Both the position numbers and the translations under genes were made by a program. The notes beneath the pieces were generated by a model. The model did not search any database. It was not told the DNA's origin and was given only the letters and a program-made list of their open reading frames with translations. Below are positions 35,546 to 44,881 of a stretch of 64,000 nucleotides of DNA, piece by piece. The stretch lies in assembly GCA_902812455.1 (NCBI GenBank), contig CADDZH010000013.1:1-64000 (forward strand), in the 5' to 3' direction. The DNA comes from Chloroflexota bacterium (lineage in GTDB: Bacteria > Chloroflexota > Ktedonobacteria > Ktedonobacterales > Ktedonobacteraceae). The first letter of the stretch is position 1. Each line of letters begins with the position of its first letter.

Positions 35546-35561
35546 CAGAAAGGAGTATATC

Positions 35562-37187
35562 TTGCAAGCCGCCCAGCAAAAGAAAGATATTCCTGAAAAA
35601 CAGCCGGCGCTAGCACGGGCTAAACAGTTTATAGGTGTAGTCTTTGCCGCGTTAGGCGCGGGTTTGATAGCGAGCCTGCTGTCTGTAGTGCTCATGGGCG
35701 TATTACGCATCACAGCAGGCGTGCCAACGCCGGTCGAGCTTTTTGGCGATCATGTGCTCAAGCTCTTGCCTGCGCGCACATTTGTTGGTTTGCTGGTGAA
35801 ATTTAGCCCAAATTCAAAAACTGCCCCACTTGGCCTGGCTTTGCTAGGTATGATTGGCCTGGGAACTCTGCTGGGCTTGCTTTATGCGATTCTTATCCGA
35901 GCCAAAGTACCGGCGGCTAGCTCGCGACCGGCGCTACGAGCATGGCTGGCAGCCGGGTTATTAGCTATCGCTATGACGCTTGTGGGAATTATCGTGTTCT
36001 GGGGAGAAATCGGGCAAAACTTCCTGGGTTTACCATTAGATTGGGCTATGCTGGTCACATCGCTTACCCTACTAGCCGATTTCAGCCTGTATGGCCTGAT
36101 TCTTTGCGTTACCTATCATATCCTGTTGCCCAAACAGAGAATTGGCAGTGACCTTACCGTATCCAGCGAGCGCCGGCAGTTGCTCGCGCGTGCAGGCGTC
36201 GCGGTGCTCGGGCTTGGCGCTGCCGGAGGAACGGTAGGACTGGTAAAAGAGTTTCTGAGTAACTATGCCAGCTATGACGGCCAGGAAACATTTACACCCA
36301 CCGGCTTCACTGCTCCCATCACGCCCAATAGCCAGCACTACACTGTTACCCAGAATGTCGTCGATCCGGCGGTAAATCTCGAGCTATGGAGATTGGAAGT
36401 GAGGGGTCTTGTTGGCCAGGCAGGCACATACACATACGAGGAATTCAAGAATCTTCCCTGCATCTCGCGCGCCATCACCCTTGAGTGTATCGCCAACGGC
36501 CCTGGCGGGCATCTCATCAGCACTGCCATCTGGCATGGCGTTCCTTTGCGTACATTACTGGAGAAGCATGGAGGGGCGCAAGCTGGCGCTCGCTATGTCG
36601 CTTTTTACAGCGTTGATGGCTATACGGTGAGCCTGCCCCTCGACGAAGTCCTGGCGGTTGACGCGCTGCTGGCCTATCAGATGAATGGCGCAGCGTTGCC
36701 CAATCGTCACGGCTATCCTGTGCGCGTCTTGATCCCCGGTCGCTATGGTGAGGAGAGTCCCAAATGGCTCACGCGTATCGAATTGACCGATCACTTCGTC
36801 AGTGGCCTCTACTCAGATCAGGGGTGGTACAACGGTCCCGTGCATACGACCACCCGCATTGACCGGCCGCATGGGCATATTCCAGTTGGACGTGCCATTG
36901 AGGTCGGCGGCATCGCCTATGCGGGAACTAGAGGCATCAAGAAGGTGGAAGTCAGCGTTGATGGCGGGACATCCTGGAACATTGCGAGGCTGGAACCTGC
37001 ACTCTCGCAAGATACATGGGTGCTATGGACATGGAAGTGGGTGCCGTCTCTTCCTGGCCGCTATATCATCGTCGCCCGCGCTACTGATGGCACGGGAGCG
37101 CTACAGACGAGTAAGCAGCAGATTACTGTCCCCAACGGAGCAACCGGCTATCATTCAGTGGTCGTGCAGGTTTATCCAGGCCAATGA
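35562..37187 (+). CDS. Sulfite oxidase-family molybdopterin enzyme with membrane domain
   Basis: A 541-aa protein starting with TTG behind AAAGGAG. The N-terminal 200 residues have about four membrane helices. The rest is an oxidoreductase molybdopterin-binding domain (ITLECIANGPGGHLISTAIWHGVPLRTLL in part, with the Moco-ligating Cys; YVAFYSVDGYTVSLPL; LIPGRYGEESPKWLTRIEL) followed by a Mo-co dimerisation/Ig-like domain (GIAYAGTRGIKKVEVSVDGG). Such fusions are sulfite-oxidase-like enzymes tethered to the membrane with the catalytic domain outside. The electron acceptor is not adjacent. Confidence 0.87.
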   Translation: MQAAQQKKDIPEKQPALARAKQFIGVVFAALGAGLIASLLSVVLMGVLRITAGVPTPVELFGDHVLKLLPARTFVGLLVKFSPNSKTAPLGLALLGMIGLGTLLGLLYAILIRAKVPAASSRPALRAWLAAGLLAIAMTLVGIIVFWGEIGQNFLGLPLDWAMLVTSLTLLADFSLYGLILCVTYHILLPKQRIGSDLTVSSERRQLLARAGVAVLGLGAAGGTVGLVKEFLSNYASYDGQETFTPTGFTAPITPNSQHYTVTQNVVDPAVNLELWRLEVRGLVGQAGTYTYEEFKNLPCISRAITLECIANGPGGHLISTAIWHGVPLRTLLEKHGGAQAGARYVAFYSVDGYTVSLPLDEVLAVDALLAYQMNGAALPNRHGYPVRVLIPGRYGEESPKWLTRIELTDHFVSGLYSDQGWYNGPVHTTTRIDRPHGHIPVGRAIEVGGIAYAGTRGIKKVEVSVDGGTSWNIARLEPALSQDTWVLWTWKWVPSLPGRYIIVARATDGTGALQTSKQQITVPNGATGYHSVVVQVYPGQ

Positions 37188-37491
37188 AGCACATTTGCAT
37201 GAACCGGATGCCTGGCTCGGGACCTGGGTTAATCCGGCAACACAATGTTGTTACCTGGGTATTACCCTCATCTGTCCCTCGCTTGAGGAAGCAAAGTAGG
37301 AGGCGTTTAAACGAAGCAGGCTGGTGTGCCGCAATATAGAAGCGGTTTACAATGTTAAGTATAACCGGACGGTGTATCTTTAGGGGTGAGCTTCCTGTCA
37401 CTTTTCTGGCAAGCGATTCGTGCATATATGACATGGGGGTGTATCTCTCATCAACACGCTTGCAGCATCTACAGAAAGGAGCAAACCGGCA
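37188..37491. other. Intergenic region without recognised gene
   Basis: 304 bases between the molybdenum enzyme and a small acidic-protein gene. No frame with a ribosome site or family pattern, no clear repeat. An AGAAAGGAG at about 37470 serves the next gene. Confidence 0.5.
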
Positions 37492-37896
37492 ATGACCAAT
37501 GACAATCCATTTCAGGAAGAGCGCGATCAGGAACAGGAGAACGCAGAGAACCAGCCCGCGCTGAGAATGCCAAAAGTGAACCGGCAGCGTGATATGGGCA
37601 GCGGGCTGGATGCGGGTACAGCGCCCGGCACAACTCCTGGAAACGCTTATCAGAATCCAGGTGGCAAAACTGTAGGCCCGGGTGCTGACCCGCATGGTGG
37701 TGCTGGGGATGGCAGTGGCCTCACTACCGGACAATATAGAGGCAGCGACGAGGGTACCACTACAGAGCCTGGTGCAGGTTCCGGCGGTGGTGACAACGTG
37801 CATACCGACCTGGCGCGTAACCAGCAAACGATGAAAGGCTACCGGCCCCACAGGGCGAACGAAAGAGATAGAGATAAAGAGCGTAAAGACACGTAA
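37492..37896 (+). CDS. Small disordered Gly/Asp-rich protein
   Basis: A 134-aa hydrophilic protein (MTNDNPFQEERDQEQENAEN...) rich in Gly, Asp, Glu, Gln and Thr, with no hydrophobic core and a charged tail (RANERDRDKERKDT). It looks intrinsically disordered, like stress or spore hydrophilins, but no family motif is visible. AGAAAGGAG lies upstream. The next gene follows in the same direction after 59 bases. Confidence 0.6.
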   Translation: MTNDNPFQEERDQEQENAENQPALRMPKVNRQRDMGSGLDAGTAPGTTPGNAYQNPGGKTVGPGADPHGGAGDGSGLTTGQYRGSDEGTTTEPGAGSGGGDNVHTDLARNQQTMKGYRPHRANERDRDKERKDT

Positions 37897-37955
37897 GTAA
37901 TATGCTGTTCGAATCGGAAAGTGAGCGTGGTACTATAGACGCGAGGAGGGTCCAC

Positions 37956-38909
37956 ATGTCTCAATCAACCATTGCGCTCCAGCCTGTGGATGCGGTGAAA
38001 GTAACGATCATCATGGACAACAGCCTTGATCTGCTGATGACGAGCACTGAGGTTGCGCAGCGTGTCAAGCTGGGTCCCCATCCGTTTGAGCGTAACTTGC
38101 CAATTGGAGAACATGGCTTCTCGGTGCTGATCAATGTAAAGAGCAGAGACAGGAGCGGAACTGTCCTGTTTGATACGGGCCTCAACCCACGAAATTTCCT
38201 GTACAATCTCGATGCGCTGGAGATCAACGTAGCGGATATCCAGGCGATTATTCTCAGTCATGGTCACCCCGACCATGCTATGGGGCTGGCTGGTTTGATC
38301 CAGCGCCTGGGTAATCGCAACCTGCCACTGGTATTGCATCCCGATGCTTACCTGGAACGAAAGATCATCTTTCCTAATGGAGAGGAAAGCTTCCTACCGC
38401 CACCCAGGAAATCAGATTTGCTGCGCGAAAACATAGAGGTTGTTGAGGAGCCAGGCCCTTCCATGCTGGTGGATAATATGGTACTCGTTTCAGGCGAGGT
38501 GTCCCGGACAACCGATTTTGAGAAGGGTTTCGCTGTTCACTACGCCAGGCGCGAACATGGCTGGGAGCCAGATCCGCTCATTCATGACGATCAGTGTGCC
38601 ATTATTCATGTACGAGAGAAGGGACTGGTGGTCATCACCGGTTGCGGCCACTCCGGTATTATCAATATTATCCGCAATGCTCAGGCTCTTACAGGTATCC
38701 AGACCATCTATGCCGTAATAGGTGGTTTCCATCTTACAGGTTCCCTGTTTGTTCCCATCATTCCGGCCACTGTGGCGGCTTTACAACAGATCAATCCGCG
38801 CTACCTGGTTCCCGGCCACTGCACTGGCTGGCAAGCGACACACCAGATCGCCCGCGCGATGCCCGATGCCTTTATCGCTAACAGTGTTGGCACAAATTTT
38901 GTTTTGTAG
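37956..38909 (+). CDS. MBL-fold metallo-hydrolase (DHPS-like)
   Basis: A 317-aa metallo-beta-lactamase-fold protein. The zinc motif is ILSHGHPDHAMGLAGL; other ligands lie in VITGCGHSGIINI and VPGHCTGW. An N-terminal VTIIMDNSLDLL and VLFDTGLNPRNFL match the subgroup annotated as methanopterin-synthesis-like beta-ribofuranosylaminobenzene 5'-phosphate synthase; the real substrate is usually unknown. The ATG at 37956 follows GAGGAGGG. Confidence 0.87.
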   Translation: MSQSTIALQPVDAVKVTIIMDNSLDLLMTSTEVAQRVKLGPHPFERNLPIGEHGFSVLINVKSRDRSGTVLFDTGLNPRNFLYNLDALEINVADIQAIILSHGHPDHAMGLAGLIQRLGNRNLPLVLHPDAYLERKIIFPNGEESFLPPPRKSDLLRENIEVVEEPGPSMLVDNMVLVSGEVSRTTDFEKGFAVHYARREHGWEPDPLIHDDQCAIIHVREKGLVVITGCGHSGIINIIRNAQALTGIQTIYAVIGGFHLTGSLFVPIIPATVAALQQINPRYLVPGHCTGWQATHQIARAMPDAFIANSVGTNFVL

Positions 38910-39123
38910 GGCAAGAGCGAGTGTATCAGGACATTTGAGCGTTTCTGGGGGGATAATGGCCAATTTCAATCAACCCAAGCCAGTAAGCAACCCGTTCAGG
39001 AACATTGAGATGAAGAAGAGCGACCTAGCACGACCACTTGCAGTCATGCCTTCGATACGAGCACCATTGAGGCGAAAATGGCGATTCCATCGCTACTCAC
39101 GTGGATTAAAGAGGAAGACGACT

Positions 39124-39384
39124 TTATTTGATAGAGGATGCCTGTTGTCTCAATTGCCGGTGGACTTTGAGCTTGATCAGTTCCATCAGACATTCAATCA
39201 CCAAATAGCTTTCCAGTTCTTGGCGTTCCGCTTCGGTCAGCGCCCTCTCACGCTCAGCATGGATGAGTTCGTATGCTCGTTCAGCTACCTCGGAAGAGGG
39301 ATGGAAAACCACGATTTGCTCAGGAGTGGGATGATGTGCTAGAAACCGTGCGACCTCAGTAGCAGCCTGTGTTTTGAGCAGCAT
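39124..39384 (-). CDS. Small helical protein of unknown function
   Basis: An 86-aa protein with AGGAGG before its ATG. The middle VVFHPSSEVAERAYELIHAERERALTEAERQELESYLVIECLMELIKLK in part is a helical pattern seen in many short cyanobacterial and Chloroflexota proteins that resemble antitoxins or nuclease partners. No toxin gene directly accompanies it, but two nuclease genes lie 300 and 1800 bases upstream on the same strand. Confidence 0.7.
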   Translation of the reverse strand: MLLKTQAATEVARFLAHHPTPEQIVVFHPSSEVAERAYELIHAERERALTEAERQELESYLVIECLMELIKLKVHRQLRQQASSIK

Positions 39385-39707
39385 TGCCGGTTCCTCCTTC
39401 TCCAGGAAAAGATGTCACACGCAAAGTTATGACTTAATTCGTTCTTGACAGCACATCAAGAGCATATCATAGAAGAGGCTGTGTTGCAAAAACACTGTGA
39501 GGACGCTGGCTCGTTCGCTCATTCCCCCTGGGTACAGAGCAGTTCTATGAACTCTGGTGAGCCAGCAAAGAAACGGTTCATGTTGTGGAGCAGGAGATAG
39601 GACTCGAATGTGATACAGTCTGTAAAGGTAACTATTCAGGTGGGGGTGCAGGAATATTGGCCCTTCTGAGGCATAGTGTCGCAAAGATATGTGTGTTTTG
39701 TCTAAAC
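39385..39707. other. Intergenic region without recognised gene
   Basis: 323 bases between the 86-aa gene and the PD-(D/E)XK nuclease gene. A minus-strand frame (39427-39756) overlaps the nuclease gene end, shows no family pattern and has no ribosome site. Confidence 0.5.
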
Positions 39708-40964
39708 TTAGCCACCTTGCATTGGGGAGGTTGTATTCGCAGATTGCCAGATCCAATCTTCAGCTTTAAGTGCAGCCCTTATCTTTGGCAGATCGTTTTC
39801 GAGAAATGCGGTCCAGTGCTTACGAATCTTTTCCTCGAGTTCATCGTCGCTGGCATCCTCATAGTCTTCAGGTTTTAGGAATGATCGTTGATAAATGCTA
39901 TTCCACTTATCGTATAACGACTTAGCTGGCTTAAATAGCGGCTTCTTTTGTGTAGCCATGTCGAACAGCTTTTGTCGCGTTTCCTTTGGTCCTGGCCCAA
40001 TATATAAGTGAAGCTTGAGAGAATCCACCGCATTCTGAAATTCAAAGAAGAGCATTATACGATAAGAAGCAGCCCCATCTGTTCCTTTTAACAATACCGG
40101 TACATTCCATTCCTGAACAATGAAGCGGACATACCTTTTATGGTGAGCATCTAAAGCTAGGTCAGCCGTTTTTTGTATCAAATTTTCGAGAATTGTTTGA
40201 ATCGTAGCCTGTTGATCTGGGCGATGTTCATAGATTAAGTCAAGAGCACGCCGATGTTTCTGGTAAATACGGCGACAAAGCTCTGCAACATCAGATTCGC
40301 TCATAATATGCCTCCTTAACATCTGAGTATAGTGGCGTATTACGGTAACTACATCTGTACCTAATGTAGATGCTCGGTTTTCTATCAAACTCTCAAGTGT
40401 TTTGCACACTAGACCGTAATCTACTGGCAAATAAGTTTCCCTGGCTTCACCCCTCGGTGACTCCCCATCCGGGGTGAGGTACAAACCGATGATGGACCAA
40501 TTGGGATAATGTTGATGTACTTGCTCGTGATAGCGTAGAAGCTGGTTTGAGTGCTCACTGATATTGATCTTATTTTCGATGATAATAGCTAACTTGTGAG
40601 CCTCATCTAACAACAAAATATCTATATTCTGCCATTCTCGTAGAACGAGTGTTTGATCGAGACTCCAGACATCCAAATCAATAGGGGTAATTGGCACAAT
40701 GACATCTTGAGTTGCCACCAGTATCTTCTGTAGCAATCGCTTGAGAAAGATATCACCCAAACCGTGGTTTTCTTGGGGGGTTAACAGAAAAGCGAGAAAG
40801 TCGGAGTGGCGCGATTCTTGTCGGACCGCGCCAATAGCCTCGAATATGTTGAACTGCCCGAGCAACGCTTCTAGTTGTTCAAGTTCAGGGTTATCCACTA
40901 CGAATGCTTCAAGAGCTGTCCTGTCGTCATTGGTAAGGCTGGTTTCTCCTCGAACTTGGCTCAT
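39708..40964 (-). CDS. PD-(D/E)XK nuclease superfamily protein
   Basis: A 418-aa protein. The N-terminal half has NIFEAIGAVRQESRHSDFLAFLLTPQENHGLGD and then the nuclease core NIDILLLDEAHKLAIIIENKINISEHSNQLLRY, with the Asp of NIDILL and the E-x-K of IENKI. This matches the PDDEXK family of DNA-binding nucleases found in defence loci (PF14281-like). A longer frame opens at 41033, but the ATG at 40964 is also acceptable. AT-rich compared with flanks, consistent with horizontal acquisition. Neighbour to an Mrr-type nuclease. Confidence 0.83.
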   Translation of the reverse strand: MSQVRGETSLTNDDRTALEAFVVDNPELEQLEALLGQFNIFEAIGAVRQESRHSDFLAFLLTPQENHGLGDIFLKRLLQKILVATQDVIVPITPIDLDVWSLDQTLVLREWQNIDILLLDEAHKLAIIIENKINISEHSNQLLRYHEQVHQHYPNWSIIGLYLTPDGESPRGEARETYLPVDYGLVCKTLESLIENRASTLGTDVVTVIRHYTQMLRRHIMSESDVAELCRRIYQKHRRALDLIYEHRPDQQATIQTILENLIQKTADLALDAHHKRYVRFIVQEWNVPVLLKGTDGAASYRIMLFFEFQNAVDSLKLHLYIGPGPKETRQKLFDMATQKKPLFKPAKSLYDKWNSIYQRSFLKPEDYEDASDDELEEKIRKHWTAFLENDLPKIRAALKAEDWIWQSANTTSPMQGG

Positions 40965-41162
40965 CTCTATCTCTCGTAACTTATTTGCGCTATCGCCTGA
41001 GGCGATTATAAGAGACTGCAAGGAAGGCGTCAATTTATCTATTCACGGATAAGCTGCTTACTTCTCAGCATATAACCACAAAGCCAGCGCTGCTTCGGGA
41101 TCACGCCAATAATCCACTCTTACTACGGTCAGCATACAATATAAAGCAGTTGAGCTATTAAG

Positions 41163-42035
41163 CTAAATCTCATCAAAGAACTCAGGTACGACAGAAACCT
41201 GCTCGATCATTTTGACGTTTACTCCAAGACGTAGCTCTTTGAGCTTATCTAGTAGCTGCTCACCGTCTACCAGATCGATAGGAGGGGCGCCATCTCTGGT
41301 TGCTTCTGCTTTTGCCTCGCGGCTAAATGTTCCTGTAGTGATGATTAACCCCCGGTCTGCACGCCCAATCATTGCGCCACGAAAATCGCGAACCACCCCT
41401 GGTCCTACGCTGCCTTGATAGCGCTTGCATTGAAATAAGACGGGAAAGCCGAGCAGACCACCAAGACGCACAATGCCTACACCATCGATACCCCCATCTC
41501 CAGATCGGCCAGTTACTTTGACCTCAACAAAACCTGACTCACGCAGCAGGCGTTGCGATAGTCGCTCGAAGGCTGCAGGTGATAATTTTAGTAATCTTTC
41601 CAGGAGTTCCTCTCGCCATTTTTCTTCCAGTACCGTTTCAGCAATTTCTACTGCTTCCACATCTGCGACTGCTCTCAAGTTCTTATTGGATGATTTATCA
41701 CTTCTGCTTTTTTTGCCCTTGATGAGATTCCTCACGAATTGTACGACTTGAAGGGGATCTACAGAATCGGTATCTCTACCTTTAGGAGTTAATACCCAAA
41801 CTCCTCGTGCAGAGTTATCAAGCAGACCATAAGCTTTGAGATAGGATCTGGCCCATCCCAATCGGTACTCTAGTTCTGTCACGCGCTCGTTATGTGGTTG
41901 AGCAACTTCTTCGCTGGTTAAATTGAGATTTTTTGTGACTTCCTCATCTAACTCGGCAATAGTTGCTGAGCCGCCTAGACGTTTGATAGCTTCCAATACG
42001 GGGTTAAACAATTCAAAATATTGGGGAACAGCCAT
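41163..42035 (-). CDS. mrr: Mrr-family restriction endonuclease
   Basis: A 290-aa protein with an N-terminal Mrr winged-helix domain (LEAIKRLGGSATIAELDEEV; GWARSYLKAYGLLDNSARGVWVLTPKG) and a C-terminal Mrr catalytic domain: LSPAAFERLSQRLLRESGFVEVKVTGRSGDGGIDGVG, then FPVLFQCKRYQGSVG with D and the QxK of the PD-(D/E)XK site. Mrr enzymes cut methylated foreign DNA. The ATG at 42035 follows GGGAGG. Together with the neighbouring nuclease it forms a small defence island. Confidence 0.92.
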   Translation of the reverse strand: MAVPQYFELFNPVLEAIKRLGGSATIAELDEEVTKNLNLTSEEVAQPHNERVTELEYRLGWARSYLKAYGLLDNSARGVWVLTPKGRDTDSVDPLQVVQFVRNLIKGKKSRSDKSSNKNLRAVADVEAVEIAETVLEEKWREELLERLLKLSPAAFERLSQRLLRESGFVEVKVTGRSGDGGIDGVGIVRLGGLLGFPVLFQCKRYQGSVGPGVVRDFRGAMIGRADRGLIITTGTFSREAKAEATRDGAPPIDLVDGEQLLDKLKELRLGVNVKMIEQVSVVPEFFDEI

Positions 42036-42307
42036 AGATTTGCCTCCCAGGCGTTTAGAAATATTTACAACTTTGCCCAGCAAAACGATTATAAAGAGAT
42101 GAGGTGGATACGTCAAGCAAGATAAGCTGATCTTTCCCCTTGAATTTTTGCACATGATCATGTATAGTATTAGCAAGCAGGCGATGTTGTGAGTGGTTTG
42201 GGCCTTTCTTGTTTCCTTCGTTGCCTGCGTTGTCTTCGTTTTCTTCCGGTTATTCCCCGTTAATCCCGGTTGTGCCGGGTATCCTCAGACCAGAAAGGGT
42301 TCCTCGT

Positions 42308-44365
42308 ATGGTACGCACACTTGATGCGGCGCTCACTGCCGCGCTGGCAAATCTTACGCGCAGGCCGGCGCTCACGCTGACGATTGAAGATCATGTTGTT
42401 CATTATGGGGTCTATCAATCGCCGAACCAGGGCGATGCCTGGAATGATGCCTGCATTGCTAATGATAATAGCATTGTGCGCTGCTATCTTTCGCGCGGGA
42501 GCAACCAGTTTGGGCAGTCGATCTATGTGCAGCGCATTACCGATCCCACGCAGTTTGTGCAGTGGGAGAGCTGGACGGCGCTTCCGGGCGGCCAGAATAA
42601 CCTGTTCCAGGATGGCGGCGTGTGCATCTCCAATAATAGCGGGACGCTGCGGGTGTTTGCGCAGCAGGGAACAGGTGGCAACGCGATCTGGAACTGGTAT
42701 TCGTCCGATAATGGGCAGACGTGGCAGGGTCCGGGCGTTGTGGCGACACCTCCGAGTGGGGCATTGACCAAAGGAATGGGCAGCGCCGGGCAAAACGATC
42801 TCTTTTTCCTCTACGACGTGGTTGGCGGCGAAGCGATGGGCTACACGGCGTATAGCGGTAGCTGGTCAGCGATCAACACGTGGGGGTTGCCGCCTCTCTC
42901 GTCGGGCGCGGGCGTGGCCGTTGCCTGGACATCATCGCAGTTTGTCGTGATCTATTCGGATGGCTATAGCCTGTCGTCCGTGACCTTTAACCCCAATACC
43001 AGTAGCTGGGGCAGCGCGGCCAGCAGTATCGCGCCCGCTACCAGCACGGCCATCGGGCGCCTCTCGCCGCGCATCACCTTCGCGGATGGCCTCTACACGC
43101 TCACCTGCATCGAGTCCGATTCTGGCGTTTTGACCGGATCGGTCTATAGCTACCCGCGCCTGCGGCAGTCGGCGGATCTCGTCCACTGGTCGAACGGGAT
43201 GATCTTGCACGACCTCTCGTGTAGCTATGGCGCGGTGGCCTTCAAGTTGGTGACGCCAAACACGGGAAATGCCGGGCCGCGCTACTACATTGCCTCCATG
43301 CCCACTATCTTCAGCGCACCGGCTTTCCAGACGACCAACGCGGCGCAATACCTGGATGTGTCTACATCTGTGCTTTCCTATCAGCGACATGAGCAGGTAG
43401 GTAAACCGGCGCGGCTGGAGGTGCTGATCGATAACAACCGGGGCGTGTACAACGCGCTCACCACGAATGCGAATAGCTACCAGCCTATCGGTCTGAATGC
43501 CTCGCTGGTCTTGAGCGAGGGGTACAAGACGGGGACGCCGCCCACAGTGAATGATGTTGTGAAGGTGGGAACGTATCACCTGGAGCAGATCCATATTGTG
43601 CGCTCACCGCAGGAAAACCACCTGCTGCTGGTTGGACTGGATATCTCGCGCAAGCTCGACTTGATTTCACGCTACCAGAATACGTACACGAACCAGACGG
43701 TCGGCTATTTGATCGCGGAAGTGTGCGCGCGGGCCGGACTATTTTCGCCTTCACTGCCTGCAACGAGCCAGGTGAGCCAGGTTGTGCCGTCGTTTGTCTT
43801 GCAGGCGGGTCAATCATATCGCCACGCGCTGGATGAACTTTGCAACACCTATAGCCTCTCGTACTTTCTCGATCAGAACGAAACCTTGCAGTTTCGCGAG
43901 CTATCTAGCAGCGACCCCTCAGTATGGAGCTATCAACCGGAGATAGAGCTGGTGAGTTTTGGCAGCAACGATCAAAGGGCCAACCATATCATCGTCAGCG
44001 GCAAGCCGCCGGTTGGTGGGCAGGTGGGAGCGCTGACAACGGCTGAGGCATATGACGATGGCAATTTGCATCTGGTGGGAGTCGAGCGGCTCCTGCATCA
44101 CGTCGATCAGAAGCTGGTGAGCACGACGAAATGCGCGCAGAAGGCTGGCTTTTTGCTGGCGCAGGAGACGAGGGCGCAGGTGGTACATAGCGTGACGGTG
44201 CCGCTGAACCCGGCTTTGCAGTTGCTGGATGGGATTACACTGACCGACAGCGCGGCTCCTACAGGCAGCGGCCAGCAAGCAGTATGCCGCATTACGCACC
44301 TGCTGGCGCATTATGATGCCGGGAAGGGGATCGATGAATTGCAGGTGGTTCTGGAGGGGATGTAA
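42308..44365 (+). CDS. Phage tail-like/baseplate-type protein with BNR-like N-terminal half
   Basis: A 685-aa protein. Residues about 1-330 show repeated S-x-D-x-G-x-T-W-like strands (WNWYSSDNGQTWQGPG) typical of BNR/sialidase propellers. The C-terminal half has a contractile-tail hub look (KVGTYHLEQIHIVRSPQENHLLLVGLDISRKLDLI, LNPALQLLDGITLTDSA). No other tail genes accompany it. It could be a surface or exported structural protein derived from a phage tail spike. Start at 42308 with AAAGGG; family not identified. Confidence 0.55.
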   Translation: MVRTLDAALTAALANLTRRPALTLTIEDHVVHYGVYQSPNQGDAWNDACIANDNSIVRCYLSRGSNQFGQSIYVQRITDPTQFVQWESWTALPGGQNNLFQDGGVCISNNSGTLRVFAQQGTGGNAIWNWYSSDNGQTWQGPGVVATPPSGALTKGMGSAGQNDLFFLYDVVGGEAMGYTAYSGSWSAINTWGLPPLSSGAGVAVAWTSSQFVVIYSDGYSLSSVTFNPNTSSWGSAASSIAPATSTAIGRLSPRITFADGLYTLTCIESDSGVLTGSVYSYPRLRQSADLVHWSNGMILHDLSCSYGAVAFKLVTPNTGNAGPRYYIASMPTIFSAPAFQTTNAAQYLDVSTSVLSYQRHEQVGKPARLEVLIDNNRGVYNALTTNANSYQPIGLNASLVLSEGYKTGTPPTVNDVVKVGTYHLEQIHIVRSPQENHLLLVGLDISRKLDLISRYQNTYTNQTVGYLIAEVCARAGLFSPSLPATSQVSQVVPSFVLQAGQSYRHALDELCNTYSLSYFLDQNETLQFRELSSSDPSVWSYQPEIELVSFGSNDQRANHIIVSGKPPVGGQVGALTTAEAYDDGNLHLVGVERLLHHVDQKLVSTTKCAQKAGFLLAQETRAQVVHSVTVPLNPALQLLDGITLTDSAAPTGSGQQAVCRITHLLAHYDAGKGIDELQVVLEGM

Positions 44366-44848
44366 TTATGCTTTGCCGGTGCGGCGCCTGCGTGTAGCGG
44401 CCGCTTTCTGGCGGCGTTGGCGGCGCTGTTGTATTTTTGCTGCTCGTTCTTCAGGTGGGAGGTAGCGATTCGTCGTTGTGCTGGTAGGCGCTGCTTGTTT
44501 CGTGCTTGTTTGAGGCCGGGCGGACTGCCGTGAATTGCGCGCGTTACGAAGCCCCTGGCGAATGACCAGTCCTGCAAGGATGACGGCCAGGGCCAGGATG
44601 ACGAAGTAGACGGGAAGGAGAGCGCTGCGCAGGCTGGCGGGGAACGAGTTGAAATTGAGGCCGATGAGAAAGATGAGCGAGAAGAGAAGATATTCGAGGG
44701 CAGTGAGGATGTTGATCTGTTTGTACCATTGGATAGGCTGCCCCTTGGCGCGGGCTTCTCGCAGGCGTTGCAGGCCTCTCAAGAGGTTGTAGACTCCCAG
44801 GAGGACGAAGGCGACGACGAAAATGGAGAGTATGGATGAATTGAGCAT
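44366..44848 (-). CDS. Small membrane protein with basic tail
   Basis: A 160-aa protein with three hydrophobic segments (about 5-22, 48-65, 76-94) and a C-terminal tail rich in Arg, Gln and Lys (QRRQRRQKAAATRRRRTGKA), suggesting a cytoplasmic nucleic-acid or phospholipid-binding end. AGGAGG precedes the start. Converges with the tail-like gene with no gap. Family unknown. Confidence 0.65.
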   Translation of the reverse strand: MLNSSILSIFVVAFVLLGVYNLLRGLQRLREARAKGQPIQWYKQINILTALEYLLFSLIFLIGLNFNSFPASLRSALLPVYFVILALAVILAGLVIRQGLRNARNSRQSARPQTSTKQAAPTSTTTNRYLPPEERAAKIQQRRQRRQKAAATRRRRTGKA

Positions 44849-44881
44849 AGATGATGAAATCCTCCTGTATGTTTTTCCTTG

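Noticed and set aside
38722..39342. Plus-strand frame after the MBL hydrolase gene
   Set aside because: It overlaps the end of the hydrolase gene and the complete 86-aa gene on the other strand, and has no family pattern.
39427..39756. 109-aa minus-strand frame
   Set aside because: No ribosome site, no family pattern, and overlap with the end of the nuclease gene.
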